Assembly: GCF_026210795.1 (NCBI RefSeq)
Contig: NC_089433.1
Location: forward strand, 1,947,001-2,011,000
DNA: 64,000 nucleotides
Direction: 5' to 3'
From: Rhizophagus irregularis
Lineage: Eukaryota > Glomeromycota > Glomeromycetes > Glomerales > Glomeraceae
Positions 46,250 to 55,906 of this stretch are shown piece after piece. Position 1 is the first letter of the stretch. The number at the start of each line of letters is the position of its first letter. The notes beneath the pieces were generated by a model. It was not told where the DNA came from. It did no database searches and saw only the letters and a list, made by a program, of their open reading frames with translations. The position numbers and the translations under genes are program-made.

Positions 46250-46620
46250 ATTTTTTAGATACACTTTTTTTTATAGGATGCTGAACTCAAACGAACAAGA
46301 CAGCAGGACAGGTAAATGGGGTGAATGGTATGTGTTAATTAAGGAATGTTTCTAATGTTCTTTTTTTTTTTTGTAGCACTGGACTTTTGGAATGGACTTA
46401 GCTTGATGAGGTAAAGTGAGAGTAGTGTTTTTTTTTAAATTTATTTTTAAGAAACGTTCTAATGTTTCTTTTTCTTTTACTATAGAGACGCTGGCTTTTT
46501 GGGGTTGAAATGGACGAATTAGACTTTATGCTGATGAGATAAAGAGACTTAAAGGAGGATAGGAAGCGTTTATTTTTAATTTTTCTAAATTTTTCTATTT
46601 TTAGGACATTTTACAGCATT
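46250..46620 (+). repeat. Intron-like units downstream of the SF3B4 pseudogene
   Basis: Three units with GTAAATGGG, GTAAAGTGAG and ATAAAGAGAC starts, AATGTTTC-type mirrored blocks (GAAACGTTCTAATGTTTC) around the branch point, and TTTTTGTAG/CTATAG ends. The exon-like pieces (ACTGGACTTTTGGAATGGAC) resemble those at 700-730. Sequence 46621-46797 is T-rich with nothing recognised. Confidence 0.5.
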
Positions 46621-46800
46621 AAGATTGTGATATTAAAACATTATAATGGAATTATGATATTACGGCAGAATTATACAAAAAGTTATACAACTATCAGATT
46701 GTGGAAGATTCATTTCTCTTTTTTATTTTTTAATCTATTTACATTTATTTAATTGATTAATATTGAAATTTTGCTTTATTTTACTTTCTCAGGGACATTA

Positions 46801-47334
46801 CACAGGTCAAAAAGTGAAAAATCAGGCACCAATCAGTCACCAATCAGGTAGCTGATTGGTGACTGATTGGTGACCGATTGGTACCTGATTGGCATTTTCG
46901 ACAAATACCATCACCAATCAGGCAGTTTGCTAACTTTTGATCCAGTGATCAGAAAAGAATGAAATATAGCTCATTGGAATCGTCTCAACAAGACGAATCT
47001 AATGGTAGTAATATCATATTTCTAGGATTAATACTTGATGAGAAATTAAGTAAAATATAAAAATAAAAATGTATCATTTATATTTTATTTAATTTTTTAT
47101 TAACTATTAATCCTAGAGATGCGATTTTACTACCATTAGATTCGTCTTGCTGAGACGATTCCAATGAGCTATATTTCATTCTTTTCTGATCACTGGATCA
47201 AAAGTTAGCAAACTGCCTGATTGGCGATATTTGGCGAAAATGCCAATCAGGCACCAATCGGTCACCAATCAGGTACCTGATTGGTGACCGATTGGTGACT
47301 GATTGATGCCTGATTTTTCACTTTTCGACCTGTG
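46801..47334. mobile_element. 534-bp foldback element, CACAGGTC ends
   Basis: Near-perfect inverted arms of about 240 bases with ends CACAGGTC, flanked by TTA (46798-46800, 47335-47337). The arms contain a dense CACCAATCAGG/CCTGATTGGTG repeat. It is like the other CAC..GTG palindromes in structure. A TTA duplication would also fit PIF/Harbinger, so the class is open. Confidence 0.85.
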
Positions 47335-47337
47335 TTA

Positions 47338-49050
47338 TTTCTAATATTTTAATTTTTTTTTTGATATATATATATATATATATTGCTTCTAATTATTTTT
47401 TTTCTGAAATGTTTCTTTTTTTTATAGTACAATTTTATTTCATGATATCCTTTAAAGATAACTTCAGAATTTTATAGATTTTTTACTAAAAAGATATTAA
47501 AGATATTAAATCATATGAGCCAATCCTTAGAATCTAATTTTTTTACACAAAAATAATTTTATTAAAGCAAATATAAATTATCATTTATATAAGAATAATA
47601 AATTTATACTAGATAATGCAAAAAAAACTAATTAATTATATAATTTTTAATTTTTTTTTAATATAAGATATCATTAAAATTTAAAAGATCAAATATAACT
47701 CTCATGATAAAATCATTGATAATTCTTCGTAGAAATAAGCTATACAAATAAATTTACATTCATTTAAAAGAAAAATTGAGATCTATCTAATGAATCTAAA
47801 ATCAAATGAATTGAATCACTAGTTGCTCAGTAATCACATTCAGTATATTTATTGAATTTTATCTAAATTTGATCATTAATTACTTCACATGTAGTGATTC
47901 AATTTGAATGATAAATTTAAAATAATTCGTTTATATATAGATGTTTAGGAATCATCAATTATATTAATAATATAAAATTTTATATGTTTAATAAAATCTG
48001 ATATAAAAAAATTTATTAAATACCTGTAGATGCAAGCTACACAAATGAAATTATATTCATTTGAAAATTGAGGTCTATCTAATAAGCCTAAAATCGAATA
48101 AATTGAATCACTAGATTGTGAATAATTACGTCTAATATATTTATTTTTAATTTTTTAAATTTGATTTGACTTTGATCGTTAATTACGCCTCATCCAGTGA
48201 TCCAATTTTCCTGATCTTTGATTTTTACAATAGAGCAAATTCTCAGCTTTCAAATGAATGTAAAATGATAATGTTAGCATATCTCCAGGAATAATAATGC
48301 ATGATTTTGTCACCTGCATAAAGTTCGATCTGAAAATTTTATTTCTTACCAAAAAATGCTTTCATAAGAGAATCCCAAATTCTTTTACTTTATTTAAAGG
48401 ATTAGTAGATAGATTAAGTAGACATCACTATATATATAGTGATGTCTACTTAATCTATCTACTTACACCATAGTGATGCCTACTTATAGATATTAATGCC
48501 TACTTACTTATTTTTAGGTGTCTATGCCCCTTCTGATGCTTTATTGCTACCCATCTGTTTTCACTAGTCTGTGACTGTTTGGTTGCTTTATAGATATTTG
48601 CTTGATTTTATTGTTCTGCCATCTTTTTACTGCCTTGTAACTATTTGCTTGTTTTCATTGCTCTGTAGCCTTTTTGTGGCCAAAATGCTTGGCCGGCCTT
48701 GATTGCTAAAAATCATGTTGTGATCGGGTGGCGCAGTAAATTTGCTAATCAGATTTTGGCCGGCATTATGCTATATTTTTGACCTAATCTTTAGGGCGGA
48801 ATATCTTGGCTTCCTGTGATTGGATTCATGCGGTTTTAAGCTCGTTCTGATGAGGACGTTGAGAGCTTTCCAATGATGCTAAGATCGCATGAATCAGATG
48901 CCTGGATGCCGAGATATTGCATCCTGAAATTTATGCAAAAAAAATATGGAATAGTGCTAGCCGAAATTAACGAAATTCTACTGCGCCTACTGCGTTAATC
49001 ATGTGATTCAGTTTCTCGCCAGTTCCAGGCACTTTCCCGTCACTTTCTCG
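47338..49050. other. AT-rich intergenic stretch with a 300-bp direct repeat
   Basis: No gene seen. About 47700-47960 and 48020-48270 are diverged direct copies (shared TCTATCTAAT, AAATTGAATCACTAG). A 60-bp palindrome is listed separately. From about 48660 the base composition becomes less AT-rich, ahead of the primase/helicase genes. Confidence 0.6.
48404..48463. repeat. 60-bp perfect palindrome
   Basis: The half AGTAGATAGATTAAGTAGAC through CTATAT is followed by its exact complement, centre at 48433/48434. It can form a cruciform. No flanking duplication was identified. Confidence 0.9.
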
Positions 49051-49140
49051 CAACCTTCTTGCAACTTTCAAGGGATATTCAGGATTCGATCTGGTGTATC
49101 AGTTGGTCGGAGATTTGGAGATGCCTATTTGATTGCCGGA

Positions 49141-49400
49141 TGAGGCACAAAGTGCCGAATTTGCAATCCATCTATTTGCCGAAGACATTTCACAATCCAT
49201 TTCCTCACTTTTTGATTGCCAGGGATGAGGCACGAAGTGCCGAATTGGTGACCTAGATGTGCAATCCTGCCTTCCATAACCCTTTTGATTGCCGAGAATG
49301 AGGCACAAAGTGCCGAATTTGTGCCCATTCTTGCAATCCCGCCCTTTATATGCCCTTTCTGATTGCTGTGTGAGGCTCATGCGAAGTGTCGAATTGGTTC
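49141..49400 (+). repeat. Four iteron-like inverted repeats upstream of primase gene
   Basis: TGAGGCACAAAGTGCCGAAT (GGCAC/GTGCC arms) at 49141, 49226 (one base changed), 49299 and, degenerate, 49371. Each is preceded by GATTGC(C/T), with GCAATCC also recurring between copies. Spacing is 85, 73 and 72 bases. The position, 390-650 bases before the primase start and next to an origin-binding-type helicase gene, makes a replication origin or operator possible; this is inference. Confidence 0.75.
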
Positions 49401-49787
49401 AGGCTATATCGCTTTCATATCTTTTTTCGTGTATTCTCCTGAACCTTTCTGCCTTTCCAGTCTCTTTCCTGCCTATCGGTGGTAGGCCACTCAAGTGAAA
49501 TTTCTCTTTTCTTTCCTATATATAATTCTGCTTGAGTGGGTTACCATAAACTTGCTTGTTTTCGCCTTCTAGCTCTTGTTCCTGTATAGTTTCTACTCTG
49601 GGATACTTTGGAGTACTACTACATCGATTACTTTTAGGCATTATTATATTGATTACTTTGGGGTACTACTACTGACCCAGTATTTTGCCCACGCTAGCAA
49701 GCATATTCGCTCAAAATTATATAGAATTTTTATTTTGAACTTTGCTAGTTTCTCTGTTATTTTATACTGCTTTCTTGCATATACACC

Positions 49788-50822
49788 ATGCTTCTTGCGC
49801 AAAAAAATGCTGGGCCTCACCCCGGAGTAATAAAGCTTTTCTCAAGCTTAACTGACCTTAATTATAAGCCTGGTCATAATAATCATGTGTATTTCCAAAA
49901 CTTGTCTATCAGTAAAGATGATGTCGCTCTTCTAGATACTTATGATCCTGAAGAGATTTTAAATAAATATATAGTTCGGGTTGCAGGAAAGGGCTTTACA
50001 GTAGTCGATCATCCATCCGAAGTTTATGGGTTTCCTGATGCTCACGAGTGCATTGATGGGAATTTGCCTCTCCGTCTGGTTCTAGATATTGATGCGAGGC
50101 AAAAGCCCGATCCCATGAATCCTAAATTTCCTTCCTTAGATGAGAGTAAAATTTCTCGTGAAGATTTATTATCCAAAATCTTAATTGCCTGTGTCGATAT
50201 TATAAATACTGATTTAAATTTTGCAATATTAGATGCTTTTACTTTAGCCAGCTCGTCTAATGCTAATAAATGCAGTTGGCATATTGTATATAAATATGCA
50301 CGGTTTATTGACTACAGAGATCTTAAGGGTTTTGTGGAAAAAGTCGCTGATAAGGTTGGAAAACCATACTCAAAGTTTATTGATATTGGACTTTATAAAT
50401 ATCGCTTTAGTCTCCGGCTCCTTGGATCAGCAAAGGAAGATAGAGTTAAAAGACCTGCGATTTCTTCAGTTAAGAAAGGATATCACAAACTAGAAGATTA
50501 TTTAGTTCAGCCTAAGTGGAACGCTTCTGAAATCTGGCCACAGACCTTTTCTCCTGAGAAAGAAGAGAAGAAATTTCAGCCCATCGAAGATGAAACCGCC
50601 TTAAGTAACGGAGCCAGCTTAGTTATCGCAAAATATGGATGGCTTGAGATCAGAAAAATTGGGAATGGATTTGTCCACTTTCAAGCCCAATTATATGAAG
50701 CATGTCCTATTTGTGAAATCAAGCACGAAAAGGATCAGTTATATGGCTTTCTTCGAAGTAATGGCTGTTTTGTACTCAAATGCTATCGGCAGAAAATTAT
50801 AAACCAGATCATAAAGGATTAG
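49788..50822 (+). CDS. Archaeo-eukaryotic primase (herpes-pox type)
   Basis: Would make primers, or act as primase-polymerase, in DNA replication. The 344 residues contain LRLVLDIDARQ with the metal-binding DxD at 100-102, CSWHIVYK (SxH-like motif, 163-166), FIDIGLY with a third acidic residue at about 199 and YRFSLRLLGS. A C-terminal zinc module has C306, C309, H313 and C332. Known relatives often fuse this domain to a UL9-like helicase; here the helicase follows in the -1 frame with a 43-base overlap. The fusion may therefore have been split by a one-base change near 50790, or may depend on frameshifting. Start chosen at the first ATG, which precedes the conserved region by about 80 residues. 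Confidence 0.82.
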   Translation: MLLAQKNAGPHPGVIKLFSSLTDLNYKPGHNNHVYFQNLSISKDDVALLDTYDPEEILNKYIVRVAGKGFTVVDHPSEVYGFPDAHECIDGNLPLRLVLDIDARQKPDPMNPKFPSLDESKISREDLLSKILIACVDIINTDLNFAILDAFTLASSSNANKCSWHIVYKYARFIDYRDLKGFVEKVADKVGKPYSKFIDIGLYKYRFSLRLLGSAKEDRVKRPAISSVKKGYHKLEDYLVQPKWNASEIWPQTFSPEKEEKKFQPIEDETALSNGASLVIAKYGWLEIRKIGNGFVHFQAQLYEACPICEIKHEKDQLYGFLRSNGCFVLKCYRQKIINQIIKD

Positions 50823-53095
50823 CATTTGGAAAAGTGATCAAAATTTCTGCAAAACCTAAGCGAGGAATAGTCGAAAGAATAGGTGATGCTATATCAAATC
50901 CACGCCCCCTTGTAGAATTATCAGAGACAATGATTAATGTAGAAAAATTAAAGGATGCTCCAGAAGTATATCCCGATTTCTTGGGTATTAAGAAAATGAC
51001 AACACTTATTCGTTCTCCTCTGGGAACATGGAAAACCACTACATTAAGAGAGATTATTATGGCATTGAAAAATAAGATACATGATCTCTCTTCTTTGCCA
51101 TGTTATATCTGGGTTTCTTACCAAAAGTCTCTTAGTAATGAATCAAAAACGAAACTTGATGAGCTAAAAGCATCTGGTTTTCGAATTTGCAATTATCAAA
51201 ATATACAAGGAGACTTATCTATAAATGAGTGGGATATTATCATAGTACAGGTTGAGAGTCTTTTCCGTATCGAGTTTACAGCCCGTCCATTTGTAGCTAT
51301 TCTTGATGAAGCTAATGCCATTATGCGTCAAATGTTTAGCGGTACAAATGCACGAGAATCTGAGAATGCAATACGTGATGTACTAAGATCTGCGAGACAT
51401 GTTTTGGCCATGGATGCTTTTGCAAATAAATCAACACTAACCTTCCTCCAGACTTATCGTGGTGAAAATATTTGCATAGTTGATAATAAGTATCAGCCTC
51501 GTATAGGTGAGACAGTTGAATTTATTTATGATCCGAATAGCGGAGCTGAAGCCATGCGAATAGGATATGATCTTTTGAGGCAGGGCAAACGTGTAGCATT
51601 CGTATCTACTGGAGCAGTGATGGCTAGAGCGTTAGTAGAAAAAGCATCTAAGTTGTTTAAACCCGACAATTCTCCTGTTAAAGCCCGTGCATATTATGGG
51701 AATATGGATGGGAAGCAGAGACAAAAAGACTTCTCTAATATTGATGTTGCTTGGGGTGAGCTTGACTGTGTAGCTTACACAAATACAGTGGAGGCGGGAA
51801 TATCATTTGAGGTTACGGGCCATTTTGATATAGTTATAGCTATTACAAACATCACCACTCCAGTTCATGTTGAGGCTCTTGCGCAAATGCTTTATCGAAT
51901 TCGTGACTGTCCTTGTCGTATTGTTTCTGTGTTTTATCAAAAAAATTCTAATGAACTTTTTCGTCCACCAGGTCGTGAAAATATCCGAGCAGAACTTGAA
52001 AGTGCTCGACCTAATAATTTGCCTACATCAATAAAGGGTCACTGTGAATGGGATAGCAACGCCGTTTCTTATAAAATCGATGAATCTCCTGCTGTAATAA
52101 CATTTGTCGAAGTTGAGCATCAGAAACGGCTTTCTGCGAGATATTTTATTGAGAAGCTTTGTAGTCTTATAGCCAGTACTGGTGCTTCTCTCCAACTAAT
52201 AAAAATGGATGAGAGCCGAGGAGTTATAGGGAATCGTAAAAAAGTCCGCAATGAGGTTAGAGTTGAAGCACTAGTTATCAAGGAAACAGATTTTGATGCA
52301 GTTGCTACTTCCCGAAATCTCGATCCTGAAGAAGCTGAAAATCTTAAGTTTGACCAAGAACGCTCTATCCCAGATACTATGGCACTTAAACGTTTCTATA
52401 TGCGAAATATTTATGGTAAAGATATAGACAATGAGATTTGGGATAATCTTTGCAATAAAAAGTTTGTAAAACATTTCAGTCCGCCCGAACCTCGGAAACA
52501 TTTCTTGTGGTTATCTCACTTTAGAAAGCAAGGCTATGATGAGGAAAGTGCAATGAAAGGGTTAGAGGTCAAAGATATTGCGCAATGGGAAGATAGCCAT
52601 TATAAAGCTGGTTATAATTCTGAGAAATCAATAGCAGAGGACTTGCACAAATCATATTCAGCTAATCATTGGAAAGTTATAAGGGAACTCTTTCAAATAC
52701 TAGGCTTTACCGGCATAGATGATAAGCGTATTCTTTCCAGTAATATAATATCAGAAACATTCACACAATCCTGCGAGAGGTTTATAAAAGTCCTGGATCA
52801 ATCCCTATTACTCTTCGGATTTAAGTCTCGTGCTAAGGTAACATCGGATCTTAATTCAGCTATAAGGGCAATTAATGCAATTGCTGGAAATTGGTGTGGC
52901 TATACTGTAAAGATAAATAGGAAAAAAATAGGGCCTAAAGAAAAACAGGTTTGGGAACGTTCATATCAAATTAATCGGCAACCATATGATGGTCTTGGTT
53001 TTGGAGATAAAGGTACGCCAGAGCTTCCACCATATAGGCCGAAAACAGATAATGATATTCAGGAACTCTTTGATTCTATAGGGCAAGACAAATAA
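50780..53095 (+). CDS. UL9/origin-binding-protein-like SF2 helicase
   Basis: A 771-residue protein of the Herpes_ori_bp type, which unwinds DNA at replication origins. Helicase motif I is RSPLGTWKTTTL (79-90), motif II is DEAN (176-179), motif III is MDAFAN, and later TNTVEAGISFE..HFD (about 335-350) and QMLYRIR (370-375) match motifs V and VI. The usual second glycine of GTGKT is a tryptophan (GTWKT), which may abolish ATP binding. The C-terminal half is not recognised. The first residues (ENYKPDHKGLAFG) look like the continuation of the primase zinc module, so the natural product may be a primase-helicase fusion. Confidence 0.8.
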   Translation: MLSAENYKPDHKGLAFGKVIKISAKPKRGIVERIGDAISNPRPLVELSETMINVEKLKDAPEVYPDFLGIKKMTTLIRSPLGTWKTTTLREIIMALKNKIHDLSSLPCYIWVSYQKSLSNESKTKLDELKASGFRICNYQNIQGDLSINEWDIIIVQVESLFRIEFTARPFVAILDEANAIMRQMFSGTNARESENAIRDVLRSARHVLAMDAFANKSTLTFLQTYRGENICIVDNKYQPRIGETVEFIYDPNSGAEAMRIGYDLLRQGKRVAFVSTGAVMARALVEKASKLFKPDNSPVKARAYYGNMDGKQRQKDFSNIDVAWGELDCVAYTNTVEAGISFEVTGHFDIVIAITNITTPVHVEALAQMLYRIRDCPCRIVSVFYQKNSNELFRPPGRENIRAELESARPNNLPTSIKGHCEWDSNAVSYKIDESPAVITFVEVEHQKRLSARYFIEKLCSLIASTGASLQLIKMDESRGVIGNRKKVRNEVRVEALVIKETDFDAVATSRNLDPEEAENLKFDQERSIPDTMALKRFYMRNIYGKDIDNEIWDNLCNKKFVKHFSPPEPRKHFLWLSHFRKQGYDEESAMKGLEVKDIAQWEDSHYKAGYNSEKSIAEDLHKSYSANHWKVIRELFQILGFTGIDDKRILSSNIISETFTQSCERFIKVLDQSLLLFGFKSRAKVTSDLNSAIRAINAIAGNWCGYTVKINRKKIGPKEKQVWERSYQINRQPYDGLGFGDKGTPELPPYRPKTDNDIQELFDSIGQDK

Positions 53096-53120
53096 TACTT
53101 CAGCTCAGATCGTTATTCAA

Positions 53121-53387
53121 CTAAGTCTTGACCATATCTGATTCTGTTTTAGTTTTTTTACTTTCGCGCCAGGCATGGTCATAAATTCCACCATGTGTGC
53201 TACAGATTCCAGTATCGGAATAGGTTCCCATCTTACAAACAGGGCATATTGTTCTAGGACGGGCATAAAAATGTCTGGAACATCCTAATTCGCTCATGCA
53301 CCCTTTTCCACAAATCGAACCATCTCTCTTGATATATTGGCAGATAAAACGACCCATACGAGGTAATTTTGATACTAATAATCTCAA
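53121..53387 (-). CDS. Small Cys/His-rich protein 1
   Basis: An 88-residue protein with CQYIKRDGSICGKGC, LGCSRH, CPVC and GICSTH, enough Cys/His for two zinc sites. I do not recognise a named family. It runs opposite to, and ends 26 bases after, the helicase gene. A related, more degenerate gene lies just upstream on the same strand (53480-53734), so the pair arose by tandem duplication. Function unknown; zinc-dependent nucleic-acid or protein binding is a guess. Confidence 0.6.
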   Translation of the reverse strand: MRLLVSKLPRMGRFICQYIKRDGSICGKGCMSELGCSRHFYARPRTICPVCKMGTYSDTGICSTHGGIYDHAWRESKKTKTESDMVKT

Positions 53388-53479
53388 AACTTCATCTTCA
53401 CTTTTATTATAGATATTTAAAATTCCTTTGCTTTAGCGGGTCAGCTTAGTAACCGCGTCTTCGGCCAAAGTTACAAACC

Positions 53480-53734
53480 CTACTCACTCTTTTTGCGACT
53501 CTCTAGCCAGTTTTTCTTATACATCATACGAAAGCCAGTTCGAGAATGGATTGGCCCATTATAGGATGCACACATTTTATTTGGTGGAGACTTATAGTGT
53601 CTGACACACCCGCCCTCGCGAAAGTATCTTTTCCCGCCGATAGACCCATCATCTTTCTTATTTAGGCAAGGCCAAGTTGGGTAATTCTCGTCCTCCGAAT
53701 CAGATATGTATTCATCAAAGAGACCAAAGGGCAT
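53480..53734 (-). CDS. Small Cys/His-rich protein 2 (diverged paralogue)
   Basis: 84 residues aligned with the neighbour at 53121: CLNKKDDGSIGGKRY, GGCVRH and SRTGFRMMY match, but several metal-ligand cysteines are replaced (CG to GG, CPVC to CASY, GIC to GFR). It has an acidic N-terminus (DEYISDSEDE). The paralogue may have lost metal binding or changed role. Confidence 0.5.
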   Translation of the reverse strand: MPFGLFDEYISDSEDENYPTWPCLNKKDDGSIGGKRYFREGGCVRHYKSPPNKMCASYNGPIHSRTGFRMMYKKNWLESRKKSE

Positions 53735-54004
53735 AGTACTTCTTTCTGGAAAAGTTTTTAAGATTAATATACGTTAAACTTATCTTCATTTTTATTATAG
53801 ATATTCAAAAATATATTATGCCAGTCTGGGAAGTGCCTTAATGGCAGAGCATAAGCTATATCATTTTTTTTTTCGCTCCTAGTCAAGAGCCATCTCTGTT
53901 ATTTTTCCTTTTCGAAGAAGTATAGCTCTGAGGGAATTTTTCGAATTGAATTTTTTCTCACATAATATAAGTAGAAGAAACAACTGAAGTCTACTTATAT
54001 CAAC

Positions 54005-55322
54005 ATGTCTACTGTAGAACCCACCCAAAAGACCCGGAAAGCGAAAACTAATAAATTTGTTTTGATTCTAGAACAGTTCTTAGAAATATATAACTTATCC
54101 GCAGAGTCCAGCCCAGAGCAATTAAGCGAACATGCCCTGAACTTAATGCTTTACTTCCAGATTGGAAGGCCCGTAAGTGCGTTAAGGAAGCCCTTGCGAG
54201 AGGCACTGAAAAGAGAAGTGCATTTAGCAAAGAGCAGAAAGAGGCTCTCGTGCCAGATCAGAGAAATATAATATATTCAGTCAGGAAAAGGGCTCAAGAA
54301 GTCACTAAAAGTGAAGATAAGTGGGATATTTTTATTAATACTTTAGATTTGGGACCAAAAGGAAGTAAGGATGGAGTAATTGATGATAAGGAAATGGTTG
54401 CTTCTAGCTCAAACCAATCACGATTTCGTAAGTATTTAGCAGAATACGGGGCCGATCGTGAACTTATTGATCGCTATGCCAAAGATTCAAAGACCACTAC
54501 AGCTTCCAATAAAATCCAGCAAGAGCGGACTGAGAAGCGCTTGGCTAATCCAGGTAGAACTCCAGAACATTTCACCTTTGAGAAAGTGCATAGGAGACTC
54601 CAGAATATCGATACTTCTAAAATTCCCTCTATGCAGGATCTCGCGGATGTGAGAGTGATGCTGATACGATGAGGCCTGCTGAAGTATCATCTCTCCAGAT
54701 TATTAATTACAAACCAGATTCCGAAGATCCGCCAGCGTGGTATAAAGCTGGTTATTCTTGGTATTGCACTGGATGTCGCAAACAGAGAGATAAACCGATG
54801 CCTATGCGCTTACTCTCTATGGAAAAGGATCCAGAACGTGCTAGGGAATTACTTACCTGGATTCAAGACGCTATTAAGGCTGGGAAGTTGCGTGATCCAG
54901 TTTATACTGAAACTGGAAAGCGTAATAATGTGCCATTTGCCAAATTCATAAAGAGTTTAAAAACTAATCAGGACGAAGATGAGATTACCCCCGAGCTTCT
55001 AAGAAAAATAGGAGCTAAACACGCCTCGATGATTCATGCCGGTCCAAATCCAACCCCTCAACATCTCGACAATCTTTCAGAAATCGCATTAAGACATAAA
55101 ATTAACCGTCTTGATGCAGGAAAAAATTACGCTTTGGGTGATCCAAAATCAAAGAAGGAGCCCAAATCTGAACCAGAGACAGGTGATGGTCCAAACCCCC
55201 AAACACAGGCTTCTTCACCTGCATCTCAGTCTAGAAATAACGATCCAAAAAAGTCTCAGACTATGGATATGGATTCAATGTTAGCAGAAATCGATGCAAT
55301 GTTAGCTGAAATTCGGAAATAG
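54005..55322 (+). pseudogene. Tyrosine-recombinase-like gene with two frameshifts
   Basis: Three overlapping frames read as one protein: 54005 to about 54155, then about 54155-54665, then 54669-55322. The parts give an N-terminal helical domain (PDWKARKCVKEALARGTEKR, DKWDIFINTLDLG, NPGRTPEHFTFEKVHRRL), then MRPAEVSSL with the first catalytic Arg/Glu, RLLSMEKDPERARELL, LLRKIGAKHAS, ALRHKINR and a candidate catalytic Tyr in NYALGDP. The order fits tyrosine recombinases, of which fungal Cryptons are one group. The C-terminus is Pro/Ser-rich with a repeated MLAEIDAMLAEI. An integrase beside a primase and helicase supports a mobile-element origin. No intron fits the breaks, so it is probably dead. 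Confidence 0.65.
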
Positions 55323-55506
55323 ACGAGCCATACACAGCGCCTTCGGCCAGATTGTGCGATAAATATTCAGTTTATTTTTTTCAGATATATAAAAATGTTA
55401 AGAAGTGATATAGATGAAATGCCAGGTTGATTAATCAGCCCTCCCTTATTTCTCATATTTGTTCAGAAAAAGAATAGATTAATTGAATCAGACAAACTAT
55501 CTGGTA

Positions 55507-55722
55507 ATGGCTAAAAAATCAAGAAATAACAGGCGCAAGACAATGGGTAAGTTTACTACTAATCCCACACAATATTTGCCCCTATGCAATCCAGCCAAAT
55601 ATGAGCACACATATGATAGGGCAACCGGCTTTATCACTGTCAAGAATAAAAGACAGGATAGGATTGTAGGCGTGTTCGATTATCCCGAGCTGAGTGAATA
55701 TCTGGGAGTTCGATCCAACTAG
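55507..55722 (+). CDS. Small basic protein, unknown
   Basis: 71 residues from the ATG at 55507 (79 from the upstream ATG at 55483). A basic start (MAKKSRNNRRKTMGKF) is followed by YDRATGFITVKNKRQDRIVG and an acidic end. No domain recognised. It is followed at once by a repeated intergenic element. Confidence 0.4.
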   Translation: MAKKSRNNRRKTMGKFTTNPTQYLPLCNPAKYEHTYDRATGFITVKNKRQDRIVGVFDYPELSEYLGVRSN

Positions 55723-55724
55723 TC

Positions 55725-55822
55725 CGGAGCGGTGATCACTTCGCTCGAAAGAAGAATTTGCTGGGCCACTCCTGTGCGACAGAAAAATAAGTGGATCATC
55801 AGTCAGGTCATGTGCAACATAA
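55725..55822. repeat. Repeated intergenic element, copy 1
   Basis: Shares GTCCGGAGC(G/A)GTGATCA, TTTGCTG(G/A)GCCAC, TGTGCGACA.AAA and GTGGATCATCAGTCAGGTC with 56795-56895. The ends read ATGATCC and TGATCA, so parts can fold. It may be a SINE fragment or a 3' processing region. Confidence 0.5.
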
Positions 55823-55906
55823 TTTTCACATATACTGAAAAGAAGCTATGCACGCTAACAGTACTTTATTTTTTATTAAGTATAATTGATCTACAATATT
55901 AGCAAA

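Noticed and set aside
48840..48900. Hammerhead ribozyme core (CTGATGAG at about 48847)
   Set aside because: No GAAA box follows and the stems do not form.
50780..50822. Programmed -1 frameshift joining primase and helicase
   Set aside because: No X XXY YYZ slippery site in the overlap; a simple indel is likelier, though not excluded.
53835..53865. tRNA D-arm-like CTTAATGGCAGAGCATAAG
   Set aside because: No T-arm within range, so not a tRNA; at most a tRNA-derived scrap.
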